Assembly (NCBI GenBank): GCA_050946935.1
Contig: JBMNVR010000003.1
Coordinates: forward strand, 95,728 to 159,727
Direction of reading: 5' to 3'
DNA: 64,000 nucleotides
From: UQRS01 sp050946935
GTDB taxonomy: Bacteria > Bacillota > Clostridia > Oscillospirales > Acutalibacteraceae
Positions 1 through 9,381 of the stretch are shown in pieces. The notes under the pieces were generated by a model. It was not told where the DNA came from and made no database searches. It saw only the letters and a list, made by a program, of their open reading frames with translations. Position 1 is the stretch's first letter. Each line of letters opens with the position of its first letter. The position numbers were made by a program, and so were the translations under genes.

Positions 1-267
1 GCTATCCGCACTCAACCGATTACGGCGGTGCTGCATTCCTATGACGGGCTGAAGATCAGCTCGTCCGCCGTCCGTGTGGTCGACGGGCAGAAGGGGGTCT
101 ATATCCTCTCCGGTTCGACCGTGCGCTTTCGGAAGGTTGAGATTATTTATACCAGCGGTGGCTATTCGGTTTGCCGGTTCGACAATACCGATTCGGATAT
201 GCTGGGACTGTATGATGAAGTCATTGTAAAGGGGAAGAATCTCTATGACGGAAAGATTGTCAAATAA
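1..267 (+). CDS. C-terminal end of HlyD-like membrane-anchored protein (partial)
   Basis: The reading frame is open from the first base and stops at 265-267, so only the last 88 residues are present. They are beta-rich with no transmembrane segment and end in a Tyr-Asp-Glu-Val-Ile-Val-Lys-Gly-Lys pattern. In Clostridia the gene just upstream of yggS-sepF often encodes a HlyD/barrel-sandwich-hybrid protein with this kind of tail. That assignment rests on position and recalled family features, since no diagnostic N-terminal region is visible. Its last 23 bases overlap the start of yggS, so translation is probably coupled. Confidence 0.5.
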   Translation, partial: AIRTQPITAVLHSYDGLKISSSAVRVVDGQKGVYILSGSTVRFRKVEIIYTSGGYSVCRFDNTDSDMLGLYDEVIVKGKNLYDGKIVK

Positions 268-982
268 CGAGCTGGCCGAGAAAAAACGGTATTTTGATGA
301 AAACTATGCCGATATTATCACCCGTGCCGCAGCGGCGGCGAAAAAAAGCGGCCGTCGGATGGAGGATATCACCCTTCTTGCCGCGACCAAAACTGTCCCG
401 CCTGAGGTGATGAACTACGCCTTTTCCAAAGGGATCCGGTATATGGGGGAGAACCGGGTGCAGGAATTCCTCTCCAAATACGACGATCTGCGGCTGGAGG
501 GGGTGACCCGCCATTTTATCGGGCATTTGCAAACCAATAAGGTCAGGATGATTATAGACCGGGTCGATATGATCGAGTCGGTCGACTCCCTCCGTCTCGC
601 TGCCTGTGTGGGAGAGCAGGCGGCGCGTGCCGGCCGGGTAATGGACATCCTGTTGGAGGTAAATATCGGAAAAGAGGAGAGTAAGTCCGGTTTTCTTCCC
701 GACGAGGCGGAAACGGCTGTTCGTGAAATCGCACAAATGCGCGGGGTTCGTGTGCAGGGGCTTATGGCAATCCCCCCGATTTGTGACGACAAAAAGGTGG
801 CGCGAAAATATTTTGCCCAAATGCGGCAACTGTTTATTGACATTAAGGCCAAAAACATAGATAATAGTAATATGGTATGCCTGTCCATGGGAATGTCGGA
901 CGATTTCGACGTCGCGATTGAGGAGGGCGCCAACCTTGTACGCATCGGTACCGCGCTGTTTGGGAGACGCCTGTACCGCTGA
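245..982 (+). CDS. yggS: YggS family pyridoxal phosphate homeostasis protein
   Basis: 245 residues, the normal length for the YggS/YlmE/PLPBP family of cytoplasmic PLP-binding proteins. The family has an alanine-racemase-like TIM barrel but no known catalysis, and it buffers PLP and amino-acid pools. The PLP lysine is in the LLAATKTV segment (about K49). HFIGHLQTNK (about 90-99) and the C-terminal GMSDDFDVAIEEG and VRIGTALFG phosphate-binding segments are all present. The start overlaps the previous gene. It sits directly before sepF, as ylmE does before ylmF in Bacillus, and is probably part of the same division-cluster transcript. Confidence 0.93.
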   Translation: MTERLSNNELAEKKRYFDENYADIITRAAAAAKKSGRRMEDITLLAATKTVPPEVMNYAFSKGIRYMGENRVQEFLSKYDDLRLEGVTRHFIGHLQTNKVRMIIDRVDMIESVDSLRLAACVGEQAARAGRVMDILLEVNIGKEESKSGFLPDEAETAVREIAQMRGVRVQGLMAIPPICDDKKVARKYFAQMRQLFIDIKAKNIDNSNMVCLSMGMSDDFDVAIEEGANLVRIGTALFGRRLYR

Positions 983-1012
983 AATTTGGAATAGAATGGA
1001 GATTTGGAAAAC

Positions 1013-1468
1013 ATGAGCATTTTGGATAAGATTAAGGACATCGTCAGCGTGCCGGAGGATGACTACGACGATATGCCGGAGGAGGTCAATTTCGCCAAAC
1101 GCGAGCCGGAGGAGCGGCGGGAGACCCGCACATCCGCTTCTTCTTACGAAGGGGAGAAACGCAACAAGGTCGTCAACATCCATGCCACCACCCAGCTCAA
1201 GGTTGTGCTGGTTAAGCCGGAACGGTTTGACGACGCGCCGGCCATCGCCGACCATCTGAACGCTAAGCGGACGGTGGTGCTGAATCTGGAGGCCGCGAAT
1301 AAAGAAACATCCCGCCGTCTGATCGACTTTTTGAGCGGTGTGGCCTATGCCAATCAGGGACAGCTCAAACGGGTGGCCAACAGCACCTTCATTATCACCC
1401 CCTTTGATGTGGACATTATGGGCGACCTGATTTTGGACGAGCTTGAGAGCAGCAACCTCTACATATAA
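1013..1468 (+). CDS. sepF: Cell division protein SepF
   Basis: 151 residues. SepF binds FtsZ and membrane lipid and bundles FtsZ protofilaments at the division septum. The N-terminus (MSILDKIKDIV) is a short amphipathic helix of the type used for membrane binding. An acidic and basic linker follows to about residue 50, then the compact SepF domain (about 55-148) with the VVLNLE and DFLSGVAYA segments. ATG at 1013 is preferred over an in-frame TTG at 1004 because a GGAG lies about 11 bases upstream and the protein then starts at the helix. The neighbours yggS and ylmH match the Firmicutes order. Confidence 0.93.
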   Translation: MSILDKIKDIVSVPEDDYDDMPEEVNFAKREPEERRETRTSASSYEGEKRNKVVNIHATTQLKVVLVKPERFDDAPAIADHLNAKRTVVLNLEAANKETSRRLIDFLSGVAYANQGQLKRVANSTFIITPFDVDIMGDLILDELESSNLYI

Positions 1469-1474
1469 TCCGCT

Positions 1475-2230
1475 GTGGAGGAACGGGAAGCGCAAAAGCT
1501 CCTGCTGGCCCGCGCCGACGACGCCGTCCGGCTTTGCGAAGCGGATGGCCGTCCGAAATTCATCGGCTTTTTGGATGAGGCGTCGGCGGCTCTTTTGCGG
1601 GATTATATGAAAAACCGGTATGCCGGCGGGCTGTTTTACGGCGGGTACGCGGATGCCGAGCGGGTGTTCTTCGGAGCTTTTCCTGACTGGTGCACCGACG
1701 GTCGGGAGGGATTTTTCCCCATCCGGCCGATCACCCTTACCTATCGGAAGGGGAGCGGCCTTGCCCACAGGGATTTTCTCGGCAGTCTGATGGCGCTGCG
1801 AATCCGGCGAGAGGCGGTCGGCGACATCCTGATCGAGGATGGCCGCGCCGTTGCTTTTTTATCGCGGGAGACGGCGCCGCTTGTCCTCTCTGAATTGCGG
1901 AAGATCGGCTCGGTCGGCGTAACGGCCTGCGAGGGGGCTGCACCGCCTTTGCCCTGCGCACACAGGATGGAGGCTTTTTTCGCTACCATTCCGTCGCCCC
2001 GCCTGGACGCGGTGGTCGCCGTCCTCGCCAAAACGGGGAGGGGAGAGGCCGCCCGTCTGATCGAGAGCGGATTGGTGGCGGTCGACGCCCTCGTGTGTGA
2101 GAAAACGACCCGCGCGGTTTTGGCCGGGTCGGTGATCAAAATCCGTGGGAAGGGTAAATTTAAGATTGATTCCCTGGATGAAAAAACCAAAAAACAGCGT
2201 TTGGTTCTGCGATATGAACAGTATGTCTGA
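1475..2230 (+). CDS. ylmH: YlmH family RNA-binding S4 domain protein
   Basis: 251 residues with a GTG start six bases after the sepF stop. The C-terminal S4 RNA-binding domain (about 178-235) shows the LDAVVAVLAKTGRGEAARLI and GLVAVDALV pattern. The N-terminal 170 residues match the YlmH globular region (KFIGFLDE and FGAFPDW segments). YlmH-type proteins sit in the division cluster of Firmicutes, and some homologues bind ribosomes and help clear stalled complexes. The ylmG/yggT gene that lies between sepF and ylmH in Bacillus is absent here. SD is weak, so translation may be coupled to sepF. Confidence 0.88.
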   Translation: MEEREAQKLLLARADDAVRLCEADGRPKFIGFLDEASAALLRDYMKNRYAGGLFYGGYADAERVFFGAFPDWCTDGREGFFPIRPITLTYRKGSGLAHRDFLGSLMALRIRREAVGDILIEDGRAVAFLSRETAPLVLSELRKIGSVGVTACEGAAPPLPCAHRMEAFFATIPSPRLDAVVAVLAKTGRGEAARLIESGLVAVDALVCEKTTRAVLAGSVIKIRGKGKFKIDSLDEKTKKQRLVLRYEQYV

Positions 2231-2323
2231 CGGATGCTCCGGCGGCTTTGCCGGACATTTTGCTTTACAGTCCGCCTTTGCCGGCGGCTGTGGATTTTTA
2301 GTTGAACTCGGAGGAATGAAACT

Positions 2324-3199
2324 ATGTATTCTGCGGAAAAGATACGCAATGCCGAGATTAAAAAATCGGCCTTCGGCGGCTATCATATGGACGAGGTCGA
2401 CGACCTTCTCGACGCGGTTGCCGACGATTTCGCAAAGCTTGAGCAGGAGAAGGCGGAGGCTGAAGCCCGGCTGGCTATCCTCAGCGAAAAGCTGGAGGGA
2501 TATCGCACCTCGGAAAACAGCATCCACACCGCTCTGCTGAACGCCCAGCGTCTCGCCGATCAGACGGTGAAGGAGGCGAGCGAGGCGGCCGGCCATACCA
2601 CGACCGAAGCGGCCAAAAAGGCCGAGCTGGTAGTCAGCGACGCCGAGGCGGAGGCGGAGGAGATTCTGGCCGAAGCGGGACGTAAGGCCGACGCCATCGT
2701 TGCCGACGCCATTGCCAAGACCGAGAGCATGATCGCCGCCGCCCATGACAGCGTGGCCCGGCAGCAGATGCTGTTCGACCGCCTGAAGGTAGAGACCAAG
2801 AACCTCCGCGATTCGCTTTTACAGAAGTACAAACGACAGATCACCTTTGTGGAATCCTTGCCGGATGAAGTGCCTTTTGACGCCGAACGCGCGGCGGAGG
2901 TGCTGACCTTCGCCTTTGACAGCGTACCTGATTATGAGGCGATGGCCGCCGCCGCCCGCCCCAAGACCGATGTGGATGTACGCGCCGTGATCGAGCATGC
3001 GCGCGCCGCCGCCTCGGCGGCCGATGAGGCGGAAACCTCTTCGTCCGGGGAGGAAAAGGCTGAATCTTTGGCCGCCGCAGCCGAAACGGCGGAGGAATTG
3101 CAGCCTGAGCTGCTCATGACCGGCGCGGATGCAACCGATACTGGGGACACCGCGGACGGCGGCTTTGTCGTCAACACCGATATAGAAGGACTGGAATAA
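2324..3199 (+). CDS. divIVA: DivIVA domain cell division/polarity protein
   Basis: 291 residues. The N-terminal block (KKSAFGGYHMDEVDDLLDAV, about 13-32) is the curved-membrane-binding DivIVA signature. It is followed by a long Ala/Glu/Lys-rich coiled coil to about residue 160. The last 80-90 residues are acidic and Ala-rich and probably disordered. DivIVA proteins localise to septa and poles and recruit partners. GGAGG lies 8 bases before the ATG. It lies between ylmH and ileS, the conserved Firmicutes order. The acidic tail makes it longer than Bacillus DivIVA (about 164 residues). Confidence 0.92.
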   Translation: MYSAEKIRNAEIKKSAFGGYHMDEVDDLLDAVADDFAKLEQEKAEAEARLAILSEKLEGYRTSENSIHTALLNAQRLADQTVKEASEAAGHTTTEAAKKAELVVSDAEAEAEEILAEAGRKADAIVADAIAKTESMIAAAHDSVARQQMLFDRLKVETKNLRDSLLQKYKRQITFVESLPDEVPFDAERAAEVLTFAFDSVPDYEAMAAAARPKTDVDVRAVIEHARAAASAADEAETSSSGEEKAESLAAAAETAEELQPELLMTGADATDTGDTADGGFVVNTDIEGLE

Positions 3200-3303
3200 C
3201 CGGAAAATTCCGGCCTCCGGTCCTTTTGCCGCGCCATGGCGCCGGATGCGGACGGCTTTTTCTGATACGAGATAAATTTTGTGATAGGGAGATCGTTTGG
3301 AAA

Positions 3304-6096
3304 ATGGAACAGGATTACAACAAAACGCTGAATTTGCCGCAGACCGAGTTCCCGATGCGGGCCGGCCTGCCGACCCGGGAGCCGGAGGCTTTGGCCGCGT
3401 GGCAGAAGAACCATGTGTATGAGGAACTGATGAAGCGCAACGAGGGCAAGCCGCTGTATGTGTTGCATGACGGCCCGCCCTACGCCAATGGGGTGATTCA
3501 TCTCGGCACGGCGCTGAACAAAACGCTGAAGGATTTTATCCTCCGTTATAAAAACATGACGGGGTACAAGGCGCCGTATGTCCCCGGCTATGACACCCAT
3601 GGCCTGCCGACCGAGCTGAAAGCGCGCAAGGCGGCCGGCGTCGCCTCGGACGAACAGGTGTCGACGCTGGAGCTGCGCCGCCTCTGCCGGGAGTTTGCGC
3701 TCGGCTTTGTGGAGGATCAGCGGGTGCAGTTTGAACGCCTCGGCGTGTTGGGGGAGTGGGACAACCCCTACCTCACCCTGAAGAATGAATTTGTCGCCAA
3801 GCAGGTGGAGGTCTTTGGCGAGATGGCCGAACAAGGCTATATCTACAAGGGTCTTAAACCGGTCTACTGGTGTCCGGAGTGCCAGACTGCTCTGGCTGAG
3901 GCCGAGATCGAATATGCCGAGGATCCCTGCCACTCGATCTATGTCAAATTCCAGGTGACCGAGGATTTGGGCAAGCTGACGGCTTTGGGCGCCGACCTTG
4001 CCAAAACCTATTTTGTCATCTGGACGACCACAACCTGGACGCTGCCGGGCAACGTGGCGATCTGCGTCGGCCCGGGGTACGAATATTCCCTCATCCGTTC
4101 GGGGGAGGAGTATTATATCATGGCGTCTGCGCTGTACGAGGGTGCGATGAAGGCCGCCGGCAAGACTGAGTACGAGGTTGTCGGCACCATTTCCGGCCGG
4201 GAGCTGGAGTATATGAAGGCGGCGCATCCCTTCCTGGATCGGGAGTCGCTGGTCATCGTCGGCGACCATGTCACGCTCGAAAGCGGAACCGGCTGTGTTC
4301 ATACGGCGCCTGGCCACGGTGTCGAGGATTTTGAGGTCTGCCGCAATTACAAGGAAATCCCGATGATCGTCCCGGTGGACCATAAGGGTGTCTTGACCGG
4401 AGAGGCTGGGGAATTTGCCGGTTTGACTACCGATAAAGCGAACAAGGCGATCGCCTTGAAGCTGGAGGAGAGCGGACATCTCTTTGCGCTGGAAAAGATC
4501 ATTCACCAGTATCCGCACTGCTGGCGGTGTAAATCGCCCATCCTCTTCCGCGCGACCGAGCAGTGGTTCTGCTCGATCTCCGACTTTGCGGACAAGGCGG
4601 TTGAGGCTATCCGGGGGGTCAAATGGATCCCGGCTTGGGGTGAGGGGCGGATCACCAACATGGTGAAGGACCGTTCCGATTGGTGTATTTCACGCCAAAG
4701 AACCTGGGGCGTGCCGATCCCGATCTTCTATTGCCGCGATTGCGGGAAGGAGATCATCAACAAAACCACCATTGCCAAAATCTCAGATATTTTCCGCAAG
4801 AAAGGCGCCGACGCCTGGTACGCCATGGACGAGCGCGATCTTCTGCCGGGCGGCTATGTCTGCCCCCACTGCGGCGGGACGCATTTTAAGAAGGAAACCG
4901 ACATCATGGACGTCTGGTTCGACTCGGGCGTGACCCACGCCGCCGTGCTGGACGAACGGGATTATCTGAAGTTTCCTGCCGATCTGTATCTGGAGGGAGC
5001 CGACCAGTACAGAGGATGGTTTCAATCCTCCCTTCTGACCTCGGTCGCGACCAAGGGGGTTGCCCCGTATAAAACGGTCGTTACCCACGGCTGGGTGGTC
5101 GACGGCGAGGGCAAGAAGATGTCCAAATCTATTGGAAACACCATCGCGCCGGAGGAGATTATCAACCAATATGGCGCGGATATTCTGCGGCTGTGGGTGG
5201 CCTCGGCCGACTATCACGCTGACATCCGCATCTCGAAGGAGATTTTGAAGCAGCTTTCCGAAAGCTACCGCAAAATCCGCAACACTGCGCGGTTTATCCT
5301 CGGCAACCTCAGCGATTTCGACCCCGATGCCGACCGCGTGGAGGAGGCGGAGTTCACCGACCTCGACCGTTTCGCTCTGCTCAAGCTGAACGAGCTGGTT
5401 GAGAAATGCCGTGCCGGCTATGACGCGTTTGAGTATCACGCGGTGTATCACGCGATCCACAATTTCTGCGTGGTGGATATGTCCAACTTCTACCTTGACG
5501 TCGTCAAAGATCGTTTGTATGTGGAGGGGACGGAAAGCACCTCCCGCCGGGCAGCGCAGACGGTGATTTTTGAAATTCTGGATACCCTTACCCGGTTGGT
5601 CGCGCCTATTCTTGCCTTTACAGCGGATGAGATCTGGCAGTTCATGCCGCACCGTGCCGAGGATGAGAAGGCCAACGTCGTATTCAACCCGATTCCGGAG
5701 GCAAAGCCGCTTTCCGAATCTGACCGCGCGTTTATGGAGAGATGGGAGAAGCTGCATGCCGTGCGCAACGACGTCTCCAAGGCGCTTGAACTGGCCCGCA
5801 CCGCCAAGGTGATCGGCGCCTCGCTTGAAGCGGCGGTCGATCTCTATGCTGAAGGGGAGTTGTTCAGCTTCCTGCACGGGCAAATGGATATCCTGCCGGA
5901 GATTTGCATTGTCTCTGCCGTCGCGCTGCATGAGGAGGTCGGCGGTGAATATAAGAGCGAGGAGCAGCCGCTCGGCGTTTCGGTTCGGCACGCGGACGGG
6001 GAAAAATGCGCTCGCTGCTGGAAGTATACTGACACGGTCGGCAGCAATAGCGCCCACCCGACCTTGTGCGGCCGATGCGCCGGTATCGTAAAATAA
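3304..6096 (+). CDS. ileS: Isoleucyl-tRNA synthetase
   Basis: 930 residues, typical of bacterial type-1 IleRS. Charges tRNA-Ile in the cytoplasm. The class I HIGH-type motif is HLGTA within PPYANGVIHLGTALNK (about 57-72). The KMSKS motif is intact (about 605-609), and the editing domain with the GTGCVHTAPGHG segment is present. The C-terminal zinc site is CARC...CGRC (about 902-925). ATG 3304 gives the standard MEQDYNKTLNLP start. An in-frame ATG at 3226 would add an unconserved leader and is rejected. The roughly 100-base gap before it has no T-box, so expression probably follows the upstream division genes. Confidence 0.97.
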   Translation: MEQDYNKTLNLPQTEFPMRAGLPTREPEALAAWQKNHVYEELMKRNEGKPLYVLHDGPPYANGVIHLGTALNKTLKDFILRYKNMTGYKAPYVPGYDTHGLPTELKARKAAGVASDEQVSTLELRRLCREFALGFVEDQRVQFERLGVLGEWDNPYLTLKNEFVAKQVEVFGEMAEQGYIYKGLKPVYWCPECQTALAEAEIEYAEDPCHSIYVKFQVTEDLGKLTALGADLAKTYFVIWTTTTWTLPGNVAICVGPGYEYSLIRSGEEYYIMASALYEGAMKAAGKTEYEVVGTISGRELEYMKAAHPFLDRESLVIVGDHVTLESGTGCVHTAPGHGVEDFEVCRNYKEIPMIVPVDHKGVLTGEAGEFAGLTTDKANKAIALKLEESGHLFALEKIIHQYPHCWRCKSPILFRATEQWFCSISDFADKAVEAIRGVKWIPAWGEGRITNMVKDRSDWCISRQRTWGVPIPIFYCRDCGKEIINKTTIAKISDIFRKKGADAWYAMDERDLLPGGYVCPHCGGTHFKKETDIMDVWFDSGVTHAAVLDERDYLKFPADLYLEGADQYRGWFQSSLLTSVATKGVAPYKTVVTHGWVVDGEGKKMSKSIGNTIAPEEIINQYGADILRLWVASADYHADIRISKEILKQLSESYRKIRNTARFILGNLSDFDPDADRVEEAEFTDLDRFALLKLNELVEKCRAGYDAFEYHAVYHAIHNFCVVDMSNFYLDVVKDRLYVEGTESTSRRAAQTVIFEILDTLTRLVAPILAFTADEIWQFMPHRAEDEKANVVFNPIPEAKPLSESDRAFMERWEKLHAVRNDVSKALELARTAKVIGASLEAAVDLYAEGELFSFLHGQMDILPEICIVSAVALHEEVGGEYKSEEQPLGVSVRHADGEKCARCWKYTDTVGSNSAHPTLCGRCAGIVK

Positions 6097-6144
6097 ACCT
6101 GCCGGGCCGGGGGTTCCTCCCGGCCGGAGTGAGGAGTCGTTAGG

Positions 6145-6642
6145 ATGGTTTATCTGTGTGCGGTGATTTTCGGCCTGCTCATGATCGGGCTGGATCAACT
6201 GACCAAATATCTGATCATTTCCAACATGGCCTATGGACAGAGCACTGTGGTGGTGGATAAGGTGCTGAATCTGACTTATATCCATAACAAGGGTGCAGTG
6301 TTCGGCTTTTTTGAAAACCAGCGGTGGCTGCTGATCTCTTTCAGTGCGATCATTCTGGTGGTCTGCATCGGCCTGCTGATCAAAAAAGCCTTTAAAAGCC
6401 GGATGATGTACTGGGCAATCTGCCTTGTGCTGGCCGGCGGGATCGGTAATATGATCGACCGCATTTTTCGCGGATATGTCATTGATTTTATTGATGTGCA
6501 GTTTGTGGATTTTTATATATTCAATATCGCCGACTGCTGTGTTGTGATTGGCGTATTGCTGATTCTGGTGTATTTCATTGTGGATACCATTCGGGACTAT
6601 CGCTTAGGCCGGCGCATCTCGGCGGAGGAGTCGGAGGAATAG
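6145..6642 (+). CDS. lspA: Lipoprotein signal peptidase (signal peptidase II)
   Basis: 165 residues with four predicted membrane segments. Removes signal peptides from diacylglyceryl-modified prolipoproteins at the cytoplasmic membrane. Conserved blocks are present: GLDQLTKYLI near residue 15, NKGAVFGF, GGIGNMIDR (catalytic Asp about 105) and FNIADCC (second catalytic Asp about 129). It lies between ileS and rluD as in Bacillus. It would serve the lipoproteins encoded at 30659 and 44529 in this window. Confidence 0.96.
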   Translation: MVYLCAVIFGLLMIGLDQLTKYLIISNMAYGQSTVVVDKVLNLTYIHNKGAVFGFFENQRWLLISFSAIILVVCIGLLIKKAFKSRMMYWAICLVLAGGIGNMIDRIFRGYVIDFIDVQFVDFYIFNIADCCVVIGVLLILVYFIVDTIRDYRLGRRISAEESEE

Positions 6643-6709
6643 CTCTCCTCGAAATTTGCCATTCGACTACGGCAAAGGATTGTGCAGAAAGGAAAGGCAG
6701 GGCCGGGGC

Positions 6710-7618
6710 ATGAAGTACATGGAGTTTATCTGTGCAGAGGATGCGCCGCTCCGCGCCGATCTGCTGATCAGCCGGACGGCCGGGATCAGCCGCGCGGCTG
6801 CCGCAGCGATCATTGCGAACGGCGGTCTTATTGTGGACGGCGCGACGGCTGTCAAATCTCTGAAAATCCGGCCGGGAAGCCGGATTACGCTGACCCTGCC
6901 GGAGCCGGAGGTGCTTGATCTCGCGGCGGAGGAGATCCCCCTCGACATTGTGTACGAGGATGACGATCTGCTGGTTGTCAACAAACCAAAGGGGATGGTC
7001 GTCCATCCCGCGCCGGGCAATCGGGACGGCACGCTGGTCAACGCGCTGCTTGCTCATTGCGGCGACAGCCTCTCCGGCATTAACGGAGTGCTGCGTCCGG
7101 GTATTGTCCATCGCATCGACAAGGATACGAGCGGCCTGCTTATCGTCGCGAAAAGCGACCGTGCCCACACCGGCTTGGCGAAACAAATTAAAGAACACAC
7201 CTTCGACCGCTGTTATGAGGCGGTCGTATACGGGAATATTAAAGAGGACGGCAGTGTTTGCGCCCCGGTCGGGCGGCATCCGGTCAAACGCCGGCAGATG
7301 GCGGTAACCGACCGCAATTCCAAACCGGCCGTTACCCATTTTACGGTTCTGCAGCGGTATGAGGGATTCTGCCATCTCCGCCTGCGTCTGGAGACTGGGC
7401 GCACCCATCAGATCCGGGTGCACATGGCCTATATCGGACATCCGGTGGCCGGCGACCCGCTTTATGGTCCCAAGAAGGTTATTACCTCTCTGAATGGCCA
7501 GTGCCTGCACGCCAAACGGATCGGCTTTGACCATCCGGTTACGGGGGAGCGCCTGACCTTTGAGAGCGCGCTGCCTGACTACTTCACCGCATTTTTAAAA
7601 AGGCTGAAACCGCTATAA
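6710..7618 (+). CDS. RluA/RluD family 23S rRNA pseudouridine synthase
   Basis: 302 residues. An N-terminal S4 RNA-binding domain (about 1-70) precedes an RluA-type catalytic domain. The catalytic aspartate lies in HRIDKDTSGLL (about 134-144), a match to the family HRLDxxTSGLL motif, and the C-terminal GRTHQIRVHM block is present. Enzymes of this type isomerise uridines in large-subunit rRNA. ATG 6710 is chosen because it follows a purine-rich SD-like stretch and starts at the S4 domain. It follows lspA, the conserved Firmicutes position of ylyB. The exact target uridine cannot be read from sequence. Confidence 0.92.
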   Translation: MKYMEFICAEDAPLRADLLISRTAGISRAAAAAIIANGGLIVDGATAVKSLKIRPGSRITLTLPEPEVLDLAAEEIPLDIVYEDDDLLVVNKPKGMVVHPAPGNRDGTLVNALLAHCGDSLSGINGVLRPGIVHRIDKDTSGLLIVAKSDRAHTGLAKQIKEHTFDRCYEAVVYGNIKEDGSVCAPVGRHPVKRRQMAVTDRNSKPAVTHFTVLQRYEGFCHLRLRLETGRTHQIRVHMAYIGHPVAGDPLYGPKKVITSLNGQCLHAKRIGFDHPVTGERLTFESALPDYFTAFLKRLKPL

Positions 7619-7636
7619 GAAAATTGGAGGAGATTT

Positions 7637-8470
7637 ATGCCCGCATTTCGTCCGCGCGGCCTGTTCGACGGTTGTCTGCTGCTGTCAGATATTGACGGCA
7701 CCCTGGTGCATGAGGGGAAGATCCCCGAACGCAACCTTGCGGCAATTGATTTTTTCATCAAGCACGGCGGCCTGTTTTCGATCGCGACCGGCCGCTCGGT
7801 GGAGGCGACCCGTCTCTACGCTGTTCAGTCGGGCACCAATGCCGGGGTGGTGACCTGCAACGGCGCGGTCATCTACGACTATGCGGCCGAGCAGCCGATT
7901 TTCAGCTGCCTTTTGCCGGAGAAGGTCAAGCCCCTTGTCCGGGAACTGGTGCAGGAATTCCCCCTCGTCGGGGCGGAGGCGCATCATCTCCGCGAGCTGT
8001 ATTTGCTCAACCGAACCGACGCGATCGACCATCATATGTCGTATGAGCAGATTTCCGCCCTTTCCCTTGCGGAGGAGGAGATTTACGAAAAACCCTGGAC
8101 CAAGGTGCTTTTCGCCACCTTTGACCCGGAGGATATGTCGCGGCTGCACACCCGCTGTCGACCGTATAACTGTGAGGACTATTATTTTTTAGAGACGGCC
8201 GATATTTATTATGAGCTGACCTGCGGCGGGGCGAACAAAGGGGCGGCCCTTTCCCGGCTTGCGGAGCATTATCATATTCCGCACCGCACGGTCTTTGCCA
8301 TCGGCGATTACTTCAATGATGTGGAGATGCTGGACGCTGCCGGGATCAGCGCGGCGCCCTCCGGCGCGCCGGAGGAGATCAAAGCCCGGGTGGACTTTAT
8401 CGCCGGCCGGTGCGAGGACGGTTGCGTCGCCGATTTTATCGATTATTTAAGGCTGAAACTACAGGATTGA
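7637..8470 (+). CDS. Cof-type HAD-IIB family hydrolase
   Basis: 277 residues. HAD motif I is SDIDGT (D18 nucleophile, D20). Motif IV is GDYFNDVEML (about 222-231), and a conserved Lys region sits in CGGANKGAAL. The length and the cap placement between motifs I and IV fit type IIB (Cof) phosphatases, which dephosphorylate sugar phosphates or cofactor phosphates in the cytoplasm. GGAGG lies 8 bases before the ATG. The substrate cannot be assigned. It is probably cotranscribed with the pseudouridine synthase, since the gap is only 18 bases. Confidence 0.88.
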   Translation: MPAFRPRGLFDGCLLLSDIDGTLVHEGKIPERNLAAIDFFIKHGGLFSIATGRSVEATRLYAVQSGTNAGVVTCNGAVIYDYAAEQPIFSCLLPEKVKPLVRELVQEFPLVGAEAHHLRELYLLNRTDAIDHHMSYEQISALSLAEEEIYEKPWTKVLFATFDPEDMSRLHTRCRPYNCEDYYFLETADIYYELTCGGANKGAALSRLAEHYHIPHRTVFAIGDYFNDVEMLDAAGISAAPSGAPEEIKARVDFIAGRCEDGCVADFIDYLRLKLQD

Positions 8471-8525
8471 CCTGTTATCATATTTTTTGTATTTCTTTGA
8501 TTTGCTGAAAGGATTGTGTGAAGCC

Positions 8526-9365
8526 ATGGATTCCAACACCAAAAGAAGGCTGCAAATCGCCGCCGCAAAAATCCGAATTGGTTCAATTGTGGGGACCTAC
8601 AACGCCAAATCCGGTCATCCGGGCGGTTCTCTCTCGATTGCGGAGATATTGGCCTATCTGTATTTTGACAAGATGAACATTGATCCCGCCGATCCCGGCA
8701 GAGCGGATCGCGACCGCTTTGTCCTCTCGAAAGGTCACGCGGCGCCTGCGCTTTACGCGGCGCTGGCCAACCGCGGCTTCTTCCCGGTGGAGGAGCTGGC
8801 ATCGCTTCGCAAGACCGGGCATTTTTTACAGGGACACCCGGATATGAAAAAGGTGCCGGGAGTCGATATGTCGACCGGTTCCCTCGGACAGGGAATCTCG
8901 GCCGCCTGTGGCATGGCGCTTTCGGCCAAGCACAGAGGGGCGGATTACCGCGTGTATACCATCGTCGGCGACGGCGAGTCGGAAGAAGGTCAGGTTTGGG
9001 AAGCGGCCATGTTTGCCGCCAGCAAGCATCTTGACAACCTGACCGCTTTTGTTGATCTGAACCATCTGCAAATTGACGGCACAATTGAGGAGGTCAATTC
9101 CCCCCTCCCGCTGGATGAGAAATTCGCCGCTTTCGGCTGGCAGGTCGAGGTAATCGACGGACATGATCTTGAAGCGATCGAGCGCGCCGTCCTCGCGGGA
9201 GAAAAATCGGACAAGCCCTGTGCCATCATCTGCAATACGGTCAAAGGCAAAGGCGTTTCGTTCATGGAAAACGTTTGCGGCTGGCACGGCGTCGCCCCGA
9301 ACGAGGAGGAATACAAAACCGCTATGGCCGAGCTGGAGCAGACGCTCGCCGCGCTGGAGAAATAG
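8526..9365 (+). CDS. Transketolase, N-terminal (TPP-binding) subunit
   Basis: 279 residues, matching the N-terminal half of split transketolases. The TPP diphosphate motif runs from GDGESEEGQVWEAAMFA to about 30 residues later (VDLNHLQIDG). The GHPGGSLS and SKGHAAPALYA segments are typical. It transfers two-carbon ketol units in the non-oxidative pentose phosphate pathway together with the next gene. ATG 8526 follows AAAGGA by about 12 bases, and upstream in-frame codons lack an SD. Split transketolases are common in Clostridia and Archaea. Confidence 0.95.
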   Translation: MDSNTKRRLQIAAAKIRIGSIVGTYNAKSGHPGGSLSIAEILAYLYFDKMNIDPADPGRADRDRFVLSKGHAAPALYAALANRGFFPVEELASLRKTGHFLQGHPDMKKVPGVDMSTGSLGQGISAACGMALSAKHRGADYRVYTIVGDGESEEGQVWEAAMFAASKHLDNLTAFVDLNHLQIDGTIEEVNSPLPLDEKFAAFGWQVEVIDGHDLEAIERAVLAGEKSDKPCAIICNTVKGKGVSFMENVCGWHGVAPNEEEYKTAMAELEQTLAALEK

Positions 9366-9381
9366 GGAGGAACAAAGGACT

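Noticed and set aside
260..1768. Long leftward open frame of about 500 codons opposite yggS, sepF and ylmH
   Set aside because: It is antisense to three well-conserved genes, matches no family and arises from the GC-rich codon pattern. The same applies to the leftward frames at 2932-4518, 4783-6285, 17675-19186 and 48506-50251.
3226..3303. Upstream in-frame ATG that would lengthen IleRS
   Set aside because: The added residues are Cys/Arg-rich and not conserved. The start at 3304 gives the normal IleRS N-terminus.
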